Positions 7,223-17,315 of a DNA stretch of 64,000 nucleotides are shown here, piece after piece (positions within the stretch are counted from its first letter, which is position 1; each line of letters starts with the position of its first letter). The position numbers and the translations under genes are program-made. Source of the stretch: Rhodanobacter sp. L36 (GTDB lineage: Bacteria > Pseudomonadota > Gammaproteobacteria > Xanthomonadales > Rhodanobacteraceae); contig NZ_LMUV01000011.1 in NCBI RefSeq assembly GCF_009765755.1, positions 265,045-329,044 of the forward strand, in the 5' to 3' direction. A model generated the notes under the pieces. That model was not told where the DNA came from. It made no database searches and was given only the letters and a program-made list of their open reading frames with translations.

Positions 7223-9241
7223 TTGAGCGCACAGCCCACATCCATCGAGGCGCCACGCAAGGAACTGACCTTGCGCGGGCTAATCATCGGCATACTGATC
7301 ACGCTGGTGTTCACCGCGGCAAATGTCTATTTCGGCCTGAAAGCAGGACTTACATTTGCCACGTCGATTCCCGCGGCGGTGATCTCGATGGCGGTGCTGC
7401 GTTACTTCAAGGGCGCCACCATGCAGGAGAACAACATCGTGCAGACGGTCGCCTCGGCGGCCGGCACGTTGTCGTCGATCATCTTCGTGCTGCCGGGGCT
7501 GATCCTGATCGGCTGGTGGACCGGCTTCAACTACTGGACCTCGTTCGCCATCTGCGCACTCGGCGGCATCCTCGGTGTGATGTATTCGATTCCGTTGCGT
7601 CGCGCACTGGTGACCAATTCCGATCTGCCGTATCCCGAAGGCGTGGCGTGCGCTGAAGTGCTCAAGGTCGGTGCCGGCACGGGCGAAGGCATGAGCGCCG
7701 AAGAAGCCGCTGAATCGAACCGCGCCGGCTTGCTTGCCGTGTTGTGGGGTTCGATCGTCTCCGCCGCGTTCGCCATCGTGGTGGCTACGCGCGTTTTCGC
7801 CGGCGATGTCGTGAACTATTTCCGCGTTCGCAGTGATGGTGGAGTTACCGGATTCGATTTCTTCCTGTCGTTCGCGCTGTTCGGTATCGGTCATCTGGTC
7901 GGGCTGTGGGTGGGCATCGCGATGCTGGTGGGCGCCTTGATCGGATGGGGTTGGGGAGTGCCGCATTTCTCGGCGCTGGCGCCGGCCGTGGGTTCGATTG
8001 CTGATCTGGCGAACGCCACCTGGAGCCACAAGGTGCGCTTCGTCGGCGCAGGCACCATCGGCGTAGCGGCCATCTGGACGCTGGCCAAACTGGTCAAGCC
8101 GGTCATCAGCGGATTGGGTTCTGCAATGGCTGCATCGCGTGCGCGCAACGCCGGCAACGCCGCATCGTTGCCGCGCACCGAACAGGACATTCCGATCGGC
8201 CAAGTCGGTCTCATTTCGCTGGCGTGCCTGTTTCCCATCGGCTGGTTGATCGCGAACTTCGCCATGACCGCCGGCCATGGCTTGAGCGACCACATCGTGG
8301 CACTCGTGGTGGGCGGATTGATCTTCGTGGTGCTGATGAGTTTCTTCGTCTCCGCGGTGTGCGGCTACATGGCCGGCTTGATCGGCTCGTCGAACAGTCC
8401 GCTGTCGGGCATCGGCATCATCGTGGTGATCAGCGCGGCGTTGCTGCTGATGCTGGGCCTTCGGTCGGCGCTGCCGGCGGACAGCGAAAAAGCGTTGGTG
8501 GCGTTCGCGCTTTTCATCACTTCGATCGTGTTCGCCGCCGCAGCCATCGCCAACAACAACCTGCAGGATCTCAAGACGGGTCAGCTCGTGGATGCCACAC
8601 CGTCGAAGCAGCAATGGGCGCTCGTCATCGGCGTACTTGCCGGTGCCGCGATCATTCCGCCAATCCTCGACCTGCTCAACCATGCCTACGGTTTCGTCGG
8701 CGCGCCTGGTGCACCTCGCGCGCATGCGCTGGCCGCGCCGCAGGCCGGCCTGATTTCGGCACTGGCTCAGGGCGTGATTCAACACAATATCGATGGAGAA
8801 CTGCTGGAGATCGGCGGCGCTATCGGCGTGTTGATGATCATCATCGACGAGGTGCTTCGTCGCACCACCAAGTCCGCGCATCTGTCGCCATTGGCGGTAG
8901 GCCTGGGAATTTATCTGCCGACACAAAGCACGCTGATGGTGGTGGTTGGTGCAGTGGCTGGATGGTGGTTCGATCGTCGTGCCGATCGCAGCTCCAAGAA
9001 TCCCGAAGCGACCAAGCAGCTCGGCGTATTGCTTGCATCCGGCATGATAGTCGGCGAGGGTTTGCTTGGCGTGGCTATCGCCGCGTTCGTGGCGTTTTCC
9101 GGCAAGGACTATCCGCTTGCGCTCGTCGGTGACTCGTTCGCAGGCGTACCGGCGATGTTTCTGGGCGGTGCGGCTTTCATCGCGGTGATGGTGGTGCTGT
9201 ATCGCTGGGTCGGACGCCTCGGACAATCGAGCGGCGCGTGA
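7223..9241 (+). CDS. OPT-family oligopeptide transporter
   Basis: A 672-residue multi-spanning membrane protein. The TTG at 7223 is taken as the start because GGGGGAGAA lies six bases upstream and the protein then begins MSAQPTSIEAPRKELTLRG, directly before the first membrane helix. Typical OPT blocks are FTAANVYFGLKAGLTFATSIPAAV, SDLPYPEGVACAEVLK and IGSSNSPLSGIGI. About 14 hydrophobic helices are visible. Family members import small peptides or metal chelates in symport with protons; the bacterial branch substrate is uncertain. No binding protein or ATPase gene is adjacent, as expected for a secondary carrier. Confidence 0.9.
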   Translation: MSAQPTSIEAPRKELTLRGLIIGILITLVFTAANVYFGLKAGLTFATSIPAAVISMAVLRYFKGATMQENNIVQTVASAAGTLSSIIFVLPGLILIGWWTGFNYWTSFAICALGGILGVMYSIPLRRALVTNSDLPYPEGVACAEVLKVGAGTGEGMSAEEAAESNRAGLLAVLWGSIVSAAFAIVVATRVFAGDVVNYFRVRSDGGVTGFDFFLSFALFGIGHLVGLWVGIAMLVGALIGWGWGVPHFSALAPAVGSIADLANATWSHKVRFVGAGTIGVAAIWTLAKLVKPVISGLGSAMAASRARNAGNAASLPRTEQDIPIGQVGLISLACLFPIGWLIANFAMTAGHGLSDHIVALVVGGLIFVVLMSFFVSAVCGYMAGLIGSSNSPLSGIGIIVVISAALLLMLGLRSALPADSEKALVAFALFITSIVFAAAAIANNNLQDLKTGQLVDATPSKQQWALVIGVLAGAAIIPPILDLLNHAYGFVGAPGAPRAHALAAPQAGLISALAQGVIQHNIDGELLEIGGAIGVLMIIIDEVLRRTTKSAHLSPLAVGLGIYLPTQSTLMVVVGAVAGWWFDRRADRSSKNPEATKQLGVLLASGMIVGEGLLGVAIAAFVAFSGKDYPLALVGDSFAGVPAMFLGGAAFIAVMVVLYRWVGRLGQSSGA

Positions 9242-9272
9242 TCTGTCATGCCGGCGATCGATTGTCGGCACG

Positions 9273-9278
9273 TATAAT
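9273..9278 (+). promoter_or_regulatory. Candidate -10 box for rsmC-rsuA
   Basis: A perfect TATAAT, 28 bases before the GTG start of rsmC. No convincing -35 is seen 17 bases upstream, so support is moderate. Confidence 0.4.
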
Positions 9279-9306
9279 GGCGCCGTTCCATCGTTGAAGA
9301 CCTGAC

Positions 9307-10374
9307 GTGAAACCTGCCGCCATCTTCGCGGCCGCGCCGGATTCGGCGCTGGCCGCATTGTTCGTTCCGTTTGAATGGGAACTGTCCCTGCCACGCGATG
9401 GCCGCGCGCTTTTCCTGCGCGCACGTGCAGGCGTTCGTCTGCGCGAAATGGCGCAGGCGGGCTGGTTGTGCGAGCAAGGCTTCATGCCGTTCGCCGATGA
9501 ACTGGGTCGCAATGGCTTGCACGTCGGTGAGCCAGCAGCCGATGAAAAATTTTCGCTGGTGATGGTGTTGCCGCCGCGTCAGCGCGACGAGGCGCGTGCC
9601 CTGTTTGCGCGCGCACTCACGCATCTCGCAACCGGCGGCACCGTGCTCGCAAGTATGCCGAATACTGATGGCGCGAAGTCGGGTGAGGCGGATATGGCGA
9701 AGCTCGCCGGCGCCGTGCAGCACGTGTCCAAGTACAAATGCCGCACGTTCTGGAGCACGCCGAAGGACGGCGATGTCGATGCATCGCTGCTCGCCGAGTG
9801 GCTCGCGCTGGATGCACCACGCGAGATCCCGGACGGCTATATCAGCCGGCCGGGATTGTTCGCCTGGGATCATGTCGATCGCGCATCCGCGTTGTTGGCG
9901 GAACATCTGCCGCACGATCTTCATGGCCGCGTGGCCGACCTCGGCGCAGGTTACGGATATCTGGCGACACAGCTCATCGCGCGATGCCCGAACATTGATG
10001 CGATCGATCTGTACGAAGCAGAGGCGCGCGCGCTCGAGCCGGCACGAATCAACCTTGCGAATGCGAAACAGAGGCACACGCGCGAGCTGGAAACGTCCGT
10101 GCACTGGCATGACGTCACGCGCGGTTTGCCGCAGCGCTACGACTCGATCGTCAGCAATCCGCCGTTTCATCAGGGGCGCGCCGATCTGCCGGAACTCGGC
10201 CGCGCCTTCCTCATCAGCGCGGCCGATGCGCTATTGCCGCAAGGGAAATTGCTGATCGTGGCGAATCGCCATCTGCCTTATGAAGCAACACTGTCGTCGC
10301 TTTTTCGCGACGTGCGCACGCTAGTCGTGCAGGATGGTTTCAAGGTGATCGAAGCGAACGGAGTACGCGCATGA
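9307..10374 (+). CDS. rsmC: RsmC-type 16S rRNA guanine-N2 methyltransferase
   Basis: A 355-residue protein with a GTG start. It has the two-domain RsmC layout: an N-terminal methyltransferase-like half without an SAM motif and a C-terminal catalytic half. The latter has the SAM loop DLGAGYGYLATQ (from residue 211) and the N2-methyltransferase motif SNPPFHQG (from residue 283). RsmC methylates G1207 of 16S rRNA using SAM. Its last four bases overlap the ATG of rsuA (ATGA), which implies translational coupling of two 16S rRNA-modifying enzymes. The closely related RlmG has a similar layout, so site specificity is inferred. Confidence 0.82.
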   Translation: MKPAAIFAAAPDSALAALFVPFEWELSLPRDGRALFLRARAGVRLREMAQAGWLCEQGFMPFADELGRNGLHVGEPAADEKFSLVMVLPPRQRDEARALFARALTHLATGGTVLASMPNTDGAKSGEADMAKLAGAVQHVSKYKCRTFWSTPKDGDVDASLLAEWLALDAPREIPDGYISRPGLFAWDHVDRASALLAEHLPHDLHGRVADLGAGYGYLATQLIARCPNIDAIDLYEAEARALEPARINLANAKQRHTRELETSVHWHDVTRGLPQRYDSIVSNPPFHQGRADLPELGRAFLISAADALLPQGKLLIVANRHLPYEATLSSLFRDVRTLVVQDGFKVIEANGVRA

Positions 10375-11072
10375 AACTGGTCAAGCTGATCGCCAATCTC
10401 GGCTACGGCAGCCGCAAGGACGTGACGCAGTTGTTCCGCGCCGGCCGCATCACCGACGCCGACGGCGAAGTACTTTACGCGGACGATGTCGTGCCCTACG
10501 AAAACATCCGCGTCGATGAAGAGCCGCTCGATCCACCACCCGGGCTCGTGCTGATGATGAACAAGCCGCTCAACATCACCTGCTCGCGCAAGGATCCGGG
10601 ACGTGTCGTCTACGATCTGCTGCCGCCGCGCTACAACGTGCGCTCGCCGGTGCTGTCGAGCGTCGGCCGGCTCGATCGCGATACCACGGGCCTGTTGCTG
10701 TTTACCGATGACGGCGCGCTGCTGCACCGGATCATTTCGCCCAAGGCGCAGGTGAGCAAGGTCTACGAGGCCACGCTCGCACAGGATCTGCGTGGCGATG
10801 AAGGCGAGCTCTTCGCCAGCGGCACGATGATGCTCGAAAGCGAGAAGGAGCCGTTGGCACCGGCAAAACTCGATGTATTGGGACGGCGCTATGCGCGACT
10901 CACCGTCACCGAAGGTCGCTATCACCAGGTGCGACGCATGTTTGCCGCTGCCGGCAACAATGTCGAAACGCTGCAGCGAATTTCAGTGGGTTCGCTCACG
11001 CTGGGTCAACTGCCAATCGGCGAATGGCGTGTGCTCGATGCGAGCGACGTCGCGCTGATCTTTGCGCTGTAG
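10371..11072 (+). CDS. rsuA: 16S rRNA pseudouridine(516) synthase RsuA
   Basis: A 233-residue protein with an N-terminal S4 domain (MKLVKLIANLGYGSRKDVTQL) and an RsuA catalytic domain with the intact motif GRLDRDTTGLLLFT (Asp102), then GRYHQVRRMFAAAGN near residues 184-198. RsuA makes pseudouridine 516 in 16S rRNA. Overlap with rsmC suggests co-translation. Its TAG stop lies inside the left arm of the palindromic repeat at 11067-11159. Confidence 0.92.
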   Translation: MKLVKLIANLGYGSRKDVTQLFRAGRITDADGEVLYADDVVPYENIRVDEEPLDPPPGLVLMMNKPLNITCSRKDPGRVVYDLLPPRYNVRSPVLSSVGRLDRDTTGLLLFTDDGALLHRIISPKAQVSKVYEATLAQDLRGDEGELFASGTMMLESEKEPLAPAKLDVLGRRYARLTVTEGRYHQVRRMFAAAGNNVETLQRISVGSLTLGQLPIGEWRVLDASDVALIFAL

Positions 11073-11159
11073 GAGCGCACCCTGTGCGCGAAGCTCTTCG
11101 TTATGCGACGCCGAAAACATCTTGACGAAAATCATCGCGCACTGGGTGCGCTCCTACAG
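11067..11159. repeat. Long inverted repeat (copy 1 of a palindromic element)
   Basis: Two 26-base arms, 11067-11092 and 11134-11159, are inverted copies that differ at one base. Each starts GCTGTAGGAGCGCACCC and holds an inner palindrome GCGCAC/GTGCGC. The 41-base middle is unrelated. The TAG inside each arm is used as a stop codon by the gene entering from that side (rsuA and the YkgJ-type gene). A related element lies at 55025-55093. The pattern resembles a pair of REP units. Confidence 0.85.
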
Positions 11160-11486
11160 CATGTGCACCGCGGTGGGAATCGCCGTGCCGAACCACTTCA
11201 GTCGCTCGTCGCGACAGCTCGGGCTGCCCATTGCGTATTTGCGGCAGATGCCCGGGCGTTCGTCGTAGATAGTGCAGCCCGACGTGTTGGGATTGACCGC
11301 GGCGCACCAGCCGTCCTCGCCCTTGGCGAGGGTTTCCATGCCGTGCGCATCACGATCGATCAGCCATTCGGGTACGTGATCGTCCGGCATCAACACGACG
11401 GTGAGGCGGCAGCAGACGGCTTCGCAGGTCGTGCATTGCACGCTTGGATCGACGCTCTCGGCGTAGGGGTCGGGGAGATTTTTCAC
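11154..11486 (-). CDS. YkgJ-type cysteine-cluster protein
   Basis: A 110-residue protein with cysteines arranged CTTCEAVCC near the N-terminus and then W-C, S-G-C-T-I-Y-D-E-R-P-G-I-C and S-C further on. This is the zinc or iron-sulfur binding pattern of the YkgJ (CxxCxxxCC) family, including the characteristic GCTIYDERPGICR segment. No enzymatic role is established; members are predicted metal-cluster proteins. The stop codon falls in the right arm of the palindromic repeat. It is convergent with rsuA. Confidence 0.85.
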   Translation of the reverse strand: MKNLPDPYAESVDPSVQCTTCEAVCCRLTVVLMPDDHVPEWLIDRDAHGMETLAKGEDGWCAAVNPNTSGCTIYDERPGICRKYAMGSPSCRDERLKWFGTAIPTAVHML

Positions 11487-11546
11487 GCGGGCAGCATGAC
11501 AGCATCGCCCGTCATCGACCTGAACCGCATGCTTCGCAAAACGCGA

Positions 11547-12131
11547 TCAGTCGACCTTTTCGCGCCACAGCGCCTGCCAGCCATCGAGTCCCAGCCGTTG
11601 CAGCGTGTCGATGTTGCGGCGGTAGATCGCGTCGGTATCGCTCATCACTTCCATCGCGCGTTCGATGCTCGATTCGCGCAGCAGGTGCAGCGTCGGATAC
11701 GGCGAGCGATTGCTGAAATTTTCGATTGCGTCCGGTTCGCTATCAGCGAATTGGTAATCGGGATGAAAGCTCGCCACCTGCCATTCGCCTTCAAGCCCCA
11801 ACGTCTGCACGGCCGCATCGGCAACATCGAGAAAGTCGTTGTAGTCCAGAAAATCCTGCAGCACGAAAGGATGAATCAGCAATCCGGTTTCGCATTCATC
11901 CGGCGCCAACGCATTCAGTGACTGCAGCTCGCCGCACAGGTCGTCGAGCAATGCATCAGTGTCGCGCGCATGACTCACGCGCATGCGCACCTTGCCTTGC
12001 ACATGCGGCGCACGCGCGAACGGACAAAGGTTCAAACCGATCACTGCGCGTTCCAGCCAACGCGTGGTATCGGCGATGAACGACGCATCCACGGGCAGGG
12101 CATCGTGGTTGAGGTTGTTGATGGATGTCAT
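11547..12131 (-). CDS. DUF1415 domain-containing protein
   Basis: A 194-residue protein typical of DUF1415: WLERAVIGLNLCPFARAP near residue 25, then ETGLLIHPFVLQDFLDYNDFLDVAD and FHPDYQFADSEPDAIENFSNRSPYPTLHLLRE. The GLNLCPFA block and the FHP-DYQF block are the most conserved. No function is known to me; the family is common in gammaproteobacteria. It is on the same strand as the YkgJ-type gene, 60 bases upstream of it, so co-transcription is possible. Confidence 0.88.
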   Translation of the reverse strand: MTSINNLNHDALPVDASFIADTTRWLERAVIGLNLCPFARAPHVQGKVRMRVSHARDTDALLDDLCGELQSLNALAPDECETGLLIHPFVLQDFLDYNDFLDVADAAVQTLGLEGEWQVASFHPDYQFADSEPDAIENFSNRSPYPTLHLLRESSIERAMEVMSDTDAIYRRNIDTLQRLGLDGWQALWREKVD

Positions 12132-12218
12132 GTGGTTTTGTCGTGTGGCGATGGTCGACTATAACGGCCGGCATGCGAACCGGTCGCGGGTTCCTGCGGG
12201 TCGTCCGTTACCGGGCGC

Positions 12219-13625
12219 ATGAAGCGGCATCGCAAACCTGATTTAATGGCCGACCCGGATGCGGCCTTCAGTCGCCTCGGTCGTTCTGATCAGGATTCAC
12301 GCATGGATGGTTCGGTTCCCATTCGTACCGAGTTGCCGCACGGCGAGCGCGAGCGCGCCGATGATGGTGACTTTGCAGTTGCGCCTTGCGAAACGCAGGT
12401 GACGTGCGCGCGTTCGTCTGCGTCTGTTGGGCATGCGACTGTCGAGCTTGCACGTGATCCTGTAAATAACACGCGTCTCGAAGCGCAGCGAGTCGCGCCG
12501 GCGGCTTTGGCCAAGGATAAATTCGCCGCATCGACGCGCGTGCGCGCCGGTCGAAACGCCGTGCCGCCATCGCCAGTTCGACGGCCACGTCCATCGGCCG
12601 CGTCGTCAACGCGCCCGACAAAATCATCGCAACCGTTGAAGGCACTACCGACGAAAACATGGCTGGTACCGCCGGCGTGGCCGCTGGATGAGTGGCGCGT
12701 GCCGACGATCGCCGATCTGCGTCGGATGATTATTCGCAGTGTCGCGCCGTTCGCGCGCAAGCTTTCCAACGCCTGGAACATGCGCGCAAACACGTTGCGA
12801 TATGCGTGCATGGTTTTCGCCGCCATCGGTACCGTAGCCAGTGTCGCGTTCATGTCGTTGCGCAACGAAAATTTTCGCATCGATGCGAAGCCTGCGTCTG
12901 TCGATGCTCCCGCGGTTGCAGCTGAAATTCCGGTGTCCACGACGGCACTGATATTGCCGCGCATCTTCGTTTCAACTGCGATCGTGACCGCGCCGATTTC
13001 AACCAGTGCGTCAGTCGCGTCGTCGCCGATCACTCAGTCATCGCCCGTCGAATCCGATCATCAGCTGCTATCCGAAGCCAGCACGATGGATCTGATGATG
13101 CCGATCGCGGAGCCCGACCTCGACATCGGTTCGAGACAGAGTCTCTGGTCGCAGGTCGGCAAGACCGCCGGCGTCGATCCGCTGCTTCTCTACAGCGTTG
13201 CGCTTGTGGAGTCCAAAGCGCTGTATCCGAATGGCCGGGTCGCACCGACGCCGTGGCTGTTCCGCGTCAACGATCATCTGGTGCGCGGCCAGCGCCACGA
13301 CGTGCAACTGGCGATGGCAGCGGCGAGCCAGTTCGGCTCGGCGGTGCAGGACGTCGGCATCATGCAGGTCTACTACCCGATGCATCGCGATGCCGTGCGC
13401 GATCCGCTGACCCTGTTGAACCCGCGTACCAACATCAGCGTGGCTGCGAAAATTCTGCATGACGGCATGCGCCAGACCCGAGATCCGGTGCTCGGCGTGG
13501 GTTATTACCACAGCCACACGCCGAGTCTGGCAAGGGATTACGGCGCCGCCGTGCTCACCGTCTATCAACGGTTGAAAGCGATTCATCGCTCGCCGATGCG
13601 AAAGCTGGCGTTGGCGCGCCCGTAG
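12219..13625 (+). CDS. Membrane-anchored lytic transglycosylase (SLT domain)
   Basis: Up to 468 residues. The first about 190 residues are basic, low-complexity and probably disordered. A single membrane helix follows near residues 193-210 ([17 protein letters not shown]), then a Ser/Thr/Ala/Pro-rich linker, then a C-terminal lysozyme-like domain from about residue 305: [18 protein letters not shown] with likely catalytic Glu331, [14 protein letters not shown], and [17 protein letters not shown]. It should cleave peptidoglycan in the periplasm. The long cytoplasmic tail is unusual for the family. The true start could be 12246 or 12303, as no clear ribosome site separates them. Confidence 0.75.
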   Translation: MKRHRKPDLMADPDAAFSRLGRSDQDSRMDGSVPIRTELPHGERERADDGDFAVAPCETQVTCARSSASVGHATVELARDPVNNTRLEAQRVAPAALAKDKFAASTRVRAGRNAVPPSPVRRPRPSAASSTRPTKSSQPLKALPTKTWLVPPAWPLDEWRVPTIADLRRMIIRSVAPFARKLSNAWNMRANTLRYACMVFAAIGTVASVAFMSLRNENFRIDAKPASVDAPAVAAEIPVSTTALILPRIFVSTAIVTAPISTSASVASSPITQSSPVESDHQLLSEASTMDLMMPIAEPDLDIGSRQSLWSQVGKTAGVDPLLLYSVALVESKALYPNGRVAPTPWLFRVNDHLVRGQRHDVQLAMAAASQFGSAVQDVGIMQVYYPMHRDAVRDPLTLLNPRTNISVAAKILHDGMRQTRDPVLGVGYYHSHTPSLARDYGAAVLTVYQRLKAIHRSPMRKLALARP

Positions 13626-13699
13626 AAGATCTGCCGCGTCATCTTGCATCCCGCCAACATCGCCCGGATATAAATTGCACGGTTTTCCCGAGCATCCTC

Positions 13700-15259
13700 A
13701 TGTTCAATCTGCGATTCGACAATGCGTTCGTGCGCGAACTTCCCGCCGATCCGGAGCAGGGCGCGCGACTGCGCCAGGTGGAAGGCGCGCTGTACTCGCG
13801 TGTCGATCCCACGCCCGTGGCGTCGCCGCGATTGCTCGCGCATTCCGCCGAGATGACGGCGACGCTTGGCATGGACGAAAGCGATGTGACGACGCCGGCT
13901 TTCGCGCAACTGTTCGGCGGCAATGCGCTGCTCGATGGCATGCAGCCGTATGCGATGAACTACGGCGGCCATCAGTTCGGTCACTGGGCCGGGCAGCTTG
14001 GCGATGGTCGCGCGATGTCGCTTGGCGAAATCATCAACGATGCCGGCGAGCGCTGGGAGCTGCAATTGAAAGGCGCGGGGCGCACGCCGTATTCGCGTGG
14101 CGCGGATGGTCGTGCCGTGCTGCGTTCGTCGATCCGCGAATTTCTGTGCAGCGAGGCGATGCACCATCTGGGCGTGCCGACCACGCGCGCGCTGAGCCTG
14201 GTCGGCACGGGTGACGAGGTGGTGCGCGACATGTTCTACGACGGCAATGCCGCGGCGGAGCAGGGCGCGATTGTCTGTCGCGTCGCGCCGTCGTTCATCC
14301 GTTTCGGCAACTTCGAATTGCCGTCGTCGCGTGGCGATCATGCGCTGTTGAAACTGCTTGTCGATTTCACCATCCGTCGCGATTTTCCCGAGTTGAATGG
14401 CCAGGGCGAAACGCTTTACGCCGAATGGTTTGCGCAGGTCTGCGAACGCACCGCGCTGATGGTGGCGCACTGGATGCGCGTGGGTTTCGTGCACGGCGTG
14501 ATGAACACCGACAACATGTCGATCCTCGGCCTCACCATCGATTACGGCCCGTATGGGTGGATCGATAATTTCGATTCCGAATGGACACCCAACACCACCG
14601 ATGCGCAACGTCGCCGTTATCGTTTTGGCCAGCAGTCCGATGTGGCGTGGTGGAACCTGAGCCGGCTGGCCGGCGCGCTCGCGCCGCTGTTCGCCGACGT
14701 CGCGCCGTTGCAGGCCGGGCTTGATCGTTATGCGGCCATGTACGCATCGGCGCATCGCGCGAACATCGCGGCGAAACTCGGCTTGGCCGAATGTCGCGAT
14801 GGTGACGTGGCGTTGATGGACGCGTTGTACGCCTTGATGCAACAGGCGGAGATCGACATGACGTTGTGGTTTCGTGCGCTCGCGGATATCGATCTTCAAG
14901 CACCCACGCTCGCACCGATGCGTGAGGCGTTCTACGACGAACAGAAACGCGTTGCGCACGAGGCAGCGCTCAACGAATGGCTGGCGGGTTACGTGGCTCG
15001 CCTCGCAGAGGATTCGCTGGAACCGGAGCAACGTCGCGAATCGATACGCGCCGCGAACCCGCGCTACGTGCTGCGCAACTATCTCGCACAACAGGCCATC
15101 GACCAGGCCGAGCGCGGCGACAACAGCGGCATCATCGAACTGCTCGACGTGATGCGCCGACCCTACGACGACCAGCCGGGCCGCGAAGTCTACGCGCAGA
15201 AACGGCCGGACTGGGCTCGCCACAAGGCCGGCTGTTCGATGTTGTCCTGCAGTTCGTAA
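13700..15259 (+). CDS. selO: Protein adenylyltransferase SelO (YdiU)
   Basis: A 519-residue pseudokinase-fold enzyme of the SelO family. Visible signatures are [86 protein letters not shown] and a C-terminus CSMLSCSS. SelO transfers AMP to Ser, Thr or Tyr of target proteins and is linked to redox stress. Eukaryotic forms carry selenocysteine near this C-terminus; here the positions are Cys and Ser, as in most bacteria. TATAAA at about 13668 may be the -10. Confidence 0.95.
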   Translation: MFNLRFDNAFVRELPADPEQGARLRQVEGALYSRVDPTPVASPRLLAHSAEMTATLGMDESDVTTPAFAQLFGGNALLDGMQPYAMNYGGHQFGHWAGQLGDGRAMSLGEIINDAGERWELQLKGAGRTPYSRGADGRAVLRSSIREFLCSEAMHHLGVPTTRALSLVGTGDEVVRDMFYDGNAAAEQGAIVCRVAPSFIRFGNFELPSSRGDHALLKLLVDFTIRRDFPELNGQGETLYAEWFAQVCERTALMVAHWMRVGFVHGVMNTDNMSILGLTIDYGPYGWIDNFDSEWTPNTTDAQRRRYRFGQQSDVAWWNLSRLAGALAPLFADVAPLQAGLDRYAAMYASAHRANIAAKLGLAECRDGDVALMDALYALMQQAEIDMTLWFRALADIDLQAPTLAPMREAFYDEQKRVAHEAALNEWLAGYVARLAEDSLEPEQRRESIRAANPRYVLRNYLAQQAIDQAERGDNSGIIELLDVMRRPYDDQPGREVYAQKRPDWARHKAGCSMLSCSS

Positions 15260-15280
15260 CGGTGCATTGCCGAATACGGA

Positions 15281-15303
15281 AAAGGCCGGCATGACCGGCC
15301 TTT
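15281..15303. terminator. Bidirectional terminator between selO and tRNA-Arg
   Basis: AAAGGCCGG, CATGA loop, CCGGCCTTT: a nine-base stem with A and T tracts on its two sides. It serves selO on the plus strand and tRNA-Arg on the minus strand. Confidence 0.85.
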
Positions 15304-15317
15304 CCTGTATTGATTGG

Positions 15318-15394
<77 letters not shown>

Positions 15395-15507
15395 AGCAAG
15401 CGGATTTTCGCATGGATCGCGCGCGGCTTGCTTCTCTCGCCCCCGCATAAGGAGTCGCGGTGCGCATTCCATGGGATTGAATCAGGATCAAGACCCACCC
15501 GCCCCAA

Positions 15508-15531
15508 CCCTCCCCTGCAAGCAGGAGAGGG
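15508..15531. repeat. Short GC-rich inverted repeat
   Basis: CCCTCCCCTGC, an AA spacer, and GCAGGAGAGGG: an 11-base stem with one mismatch, in the 284-base gap between tRNA-Arg and the ALDH7 gene. It has the look of a dispersed extragenic repeat. TAGAAT at 15615-15620 downstream is a plausible -10 for the ALDH7 gene. Confidence 0.55.
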
Positions 15532-15678
15532 AGTTGATGATTGCCGCGACGAGCCCATCGCCCGCAGCCAGGCTGGGGGCAGCCGGCCGGTCGTGAGTAC
15601 CCCAGCGCAGCCCTGTTAGAATGGCGGTTTCCCATTCCCCCATGGCGCTCACCCGGCCATGCAAGTCAAGGAGACACC

Positions 15679-17214
15679 ATGTCCCACGCCATCCTCAACG
15701 CGCTCGGCCTCAAGGGCGAGCAGTCAGGCAGTTACCTCGGTCAGGGCGAGTGGTCGAAAACCACGGATGCCGGCGCGCTGCAGCCGGTGAATCCGGCCAC
15801 GGGCGACGTGCTCGGCACGGTGCACGCATCCAGCGCGGCGGATTACGAAGTGATCGTCAAGCGCGCGCAGGCCGCGTTCAAGGTGTGGCGCACCACGCCC
15901 GCGCCGCAACGCGGCGAAGCGGTGCGTTTGTGCGGTGAAGCGCTGCGCAAGCACAAGGATGAACTCGGCTCGCTGGTCGCGCTGGAGATGGGCAAGATCA
16001 AGCCGGAGGGCGATGGCGAAGTGCAGGAGATGATCGACATCGCCGACTTTGCGGTGGGCCAGAGCCGCATGATGTACGGCTCGACCATGCATTCGGAGCG
16101 TCCCGGCCATCGCATGTACGACCAGTACCACCCGCTGGGTCTGGTCGGCATCATCAGCGCGTTCAATTTTCCGGTGGCGGTGTGGGCGTGGAACGCGATG
16201 CTCGCCACGATTGCCGGCGACGTCTGTATCTGGAAGCCGTCGCCGAAAACACCGCTGTCGGCGATCGCAACCATCCGTATCTGCAACGACGCGTTGAAGG
16301 CCGGCGGGTTCCCGGATCTGTTTTTCCTGTTCAACGACGCGGGTACGGATCTCTCGCAGTCCTTCGTCGACGACAAGCGCGTTGCGCTCATCAGCTTCAC
16401 CGGTTCCACCAAGGTCGGCCGCATGGTCGGCGAGCGCGTGGCGCAGCGCATGGGTCGTTCGCTGCTGGAGCTGGGTGGCAACAACGCGATCATTCTGGAT
16501 GAAAACGCCGATCTGAAATTGGCGATTCCCGGCATCGTGTTCGGCGCGGTCGGCACGGCCGGCCAGCGCTGCACCACCACGCGTCGCCTGTTCGTGCACG
16601 AGTCGATCCACGACAACGTGCTCGAGACTCTGGTCAAGGCGTACCAGCAGGTGGAAGGCAAGATCGGCGACCCGACGCTGCCCACCACGTTGATGGGCCC
16701 GCTCAACAGCTCCGAAGCGGTGAGCGCGTACCTTTCGGCCGTCGAGAAGGCCAAGGCCGCAGGCGGCACCGTGCGCACCGGCGGCAAGGCGCTGACCGAT
16801 CGCAAGGGCAACTTCGTGTTGCCGACCATCGTCACCGGCATCGCCAATTCGCACGAAGTGGTGCAGACCGAAACGTTCGCGCCGATTCTCTACGTGATGC
16901 CCTTCAAGACGCTGGACGATGCGATCGACATGCAGAACGACGTGCCGCAGGGACTGTCGTCGTCGATCTTCACCAACAACCTCAAATCCGCCGAACAGTT
17001 TCTCTCCTCGGCCGGTTCCGACTGCGGCATCGCCAACGTCAACATTGGTACGAGCGGTGCGGAAATCGGCGGCGCTTTCGGCGGCGAGAAGGAGACCGGC
17101 GGCGGTCGCGAGTCCGGCTCCGATGCGTGGAAGGTCTACATGCGCCGCCAGACCAACACCATCAACTATTCCGATTCGCTGCCGCTGGCGCAGGGCATCA
17201 AGTTCGATCTTTAA
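15679..17214 (+). CDS. ALDH7-family aldehyde dehydrogenase (piperideine-6-carboxylate dehydrogenase type)
   Basis: A 511-residue protein from the ATG at 15679, with AAGGAG five bases upstream. It has the ALDH architecture: NAD-binding [12 protein letters not shown], general base Glu264 in LELGGNNA and nucleophile Cys298 in GQRCTTTRR. The [10 protein letters not shown] block, [22 protein letters not shown] and [12 protein letters not shown] at the C-terminus are typical of ALDH7 (antiquitin, AmaB). Such enzymes oxidise 2-aminoadipate semialdehyde in lysine catabolism. No other lysine-degradation genes adjoin, so the substrate is inferred. Upstream in-frame codons lack a ribosome site and are excluded. 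Confidence 0.9.
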   Translation: MSHAILNALGLKGEQSGSYLGQGEWSKTTDAGALQPVNPATGDVLGTVHASSAADYEVIVKRAQAAFKVWRTTPAPQRGEAVRLCGEALRKHKDELGSLVALEMGKIKPEGDGEVQEMIDIADFAVGQSRMMYGSTMHSERPGHRMYDQYHPLGLVGIISAFNFPVAVWAWNAMLATIAGDVCIWKPSPKTPLSAIATIRICNDALKAGGFPDLFFLFNDAGTDLSQSFVDDKRVALISFTGSTKVGRMVGERVAQRMGRSLLELGGNNAIILDENADLKLAIPGIVFGAVGTAGQRCTTTRRLFVHESIHDNVLETLVKAYQQVEGKIGDPTLPTTLMGPLNSSEAVSAYLSAVEKAKAAGGTVRTGGKALTDRKGNFVLPTIVTGIANSHEVVQTETFAPILYVMPFKTLDDAIDMQNDVPQGLSSSIFTNNLKSAEQFLSSAGSDCGIANVNIGTSGAEIGGAFGGEKETGGGRESGSDAWKVYMRRQTNTINYSDSLPLAQGIKFDL

Positions 17215-17315
17215 GCGTCGATGCGCTGCCTTGCAAGACAGGCAGCGCTGCTGAAGTGTTGGTGTTTCAAGCTGTGTTTCTCCCGAGACTTTCTGGTTTC
17301 CACAGGACGCAATCC

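Noticed and set aside
7280..9424. A 714-residue open frame antisense to the OPT transporter
   Set aside because: Composition dominated by Arg, His, Asp and Gln; the plus-strand gene has clear family motifs.
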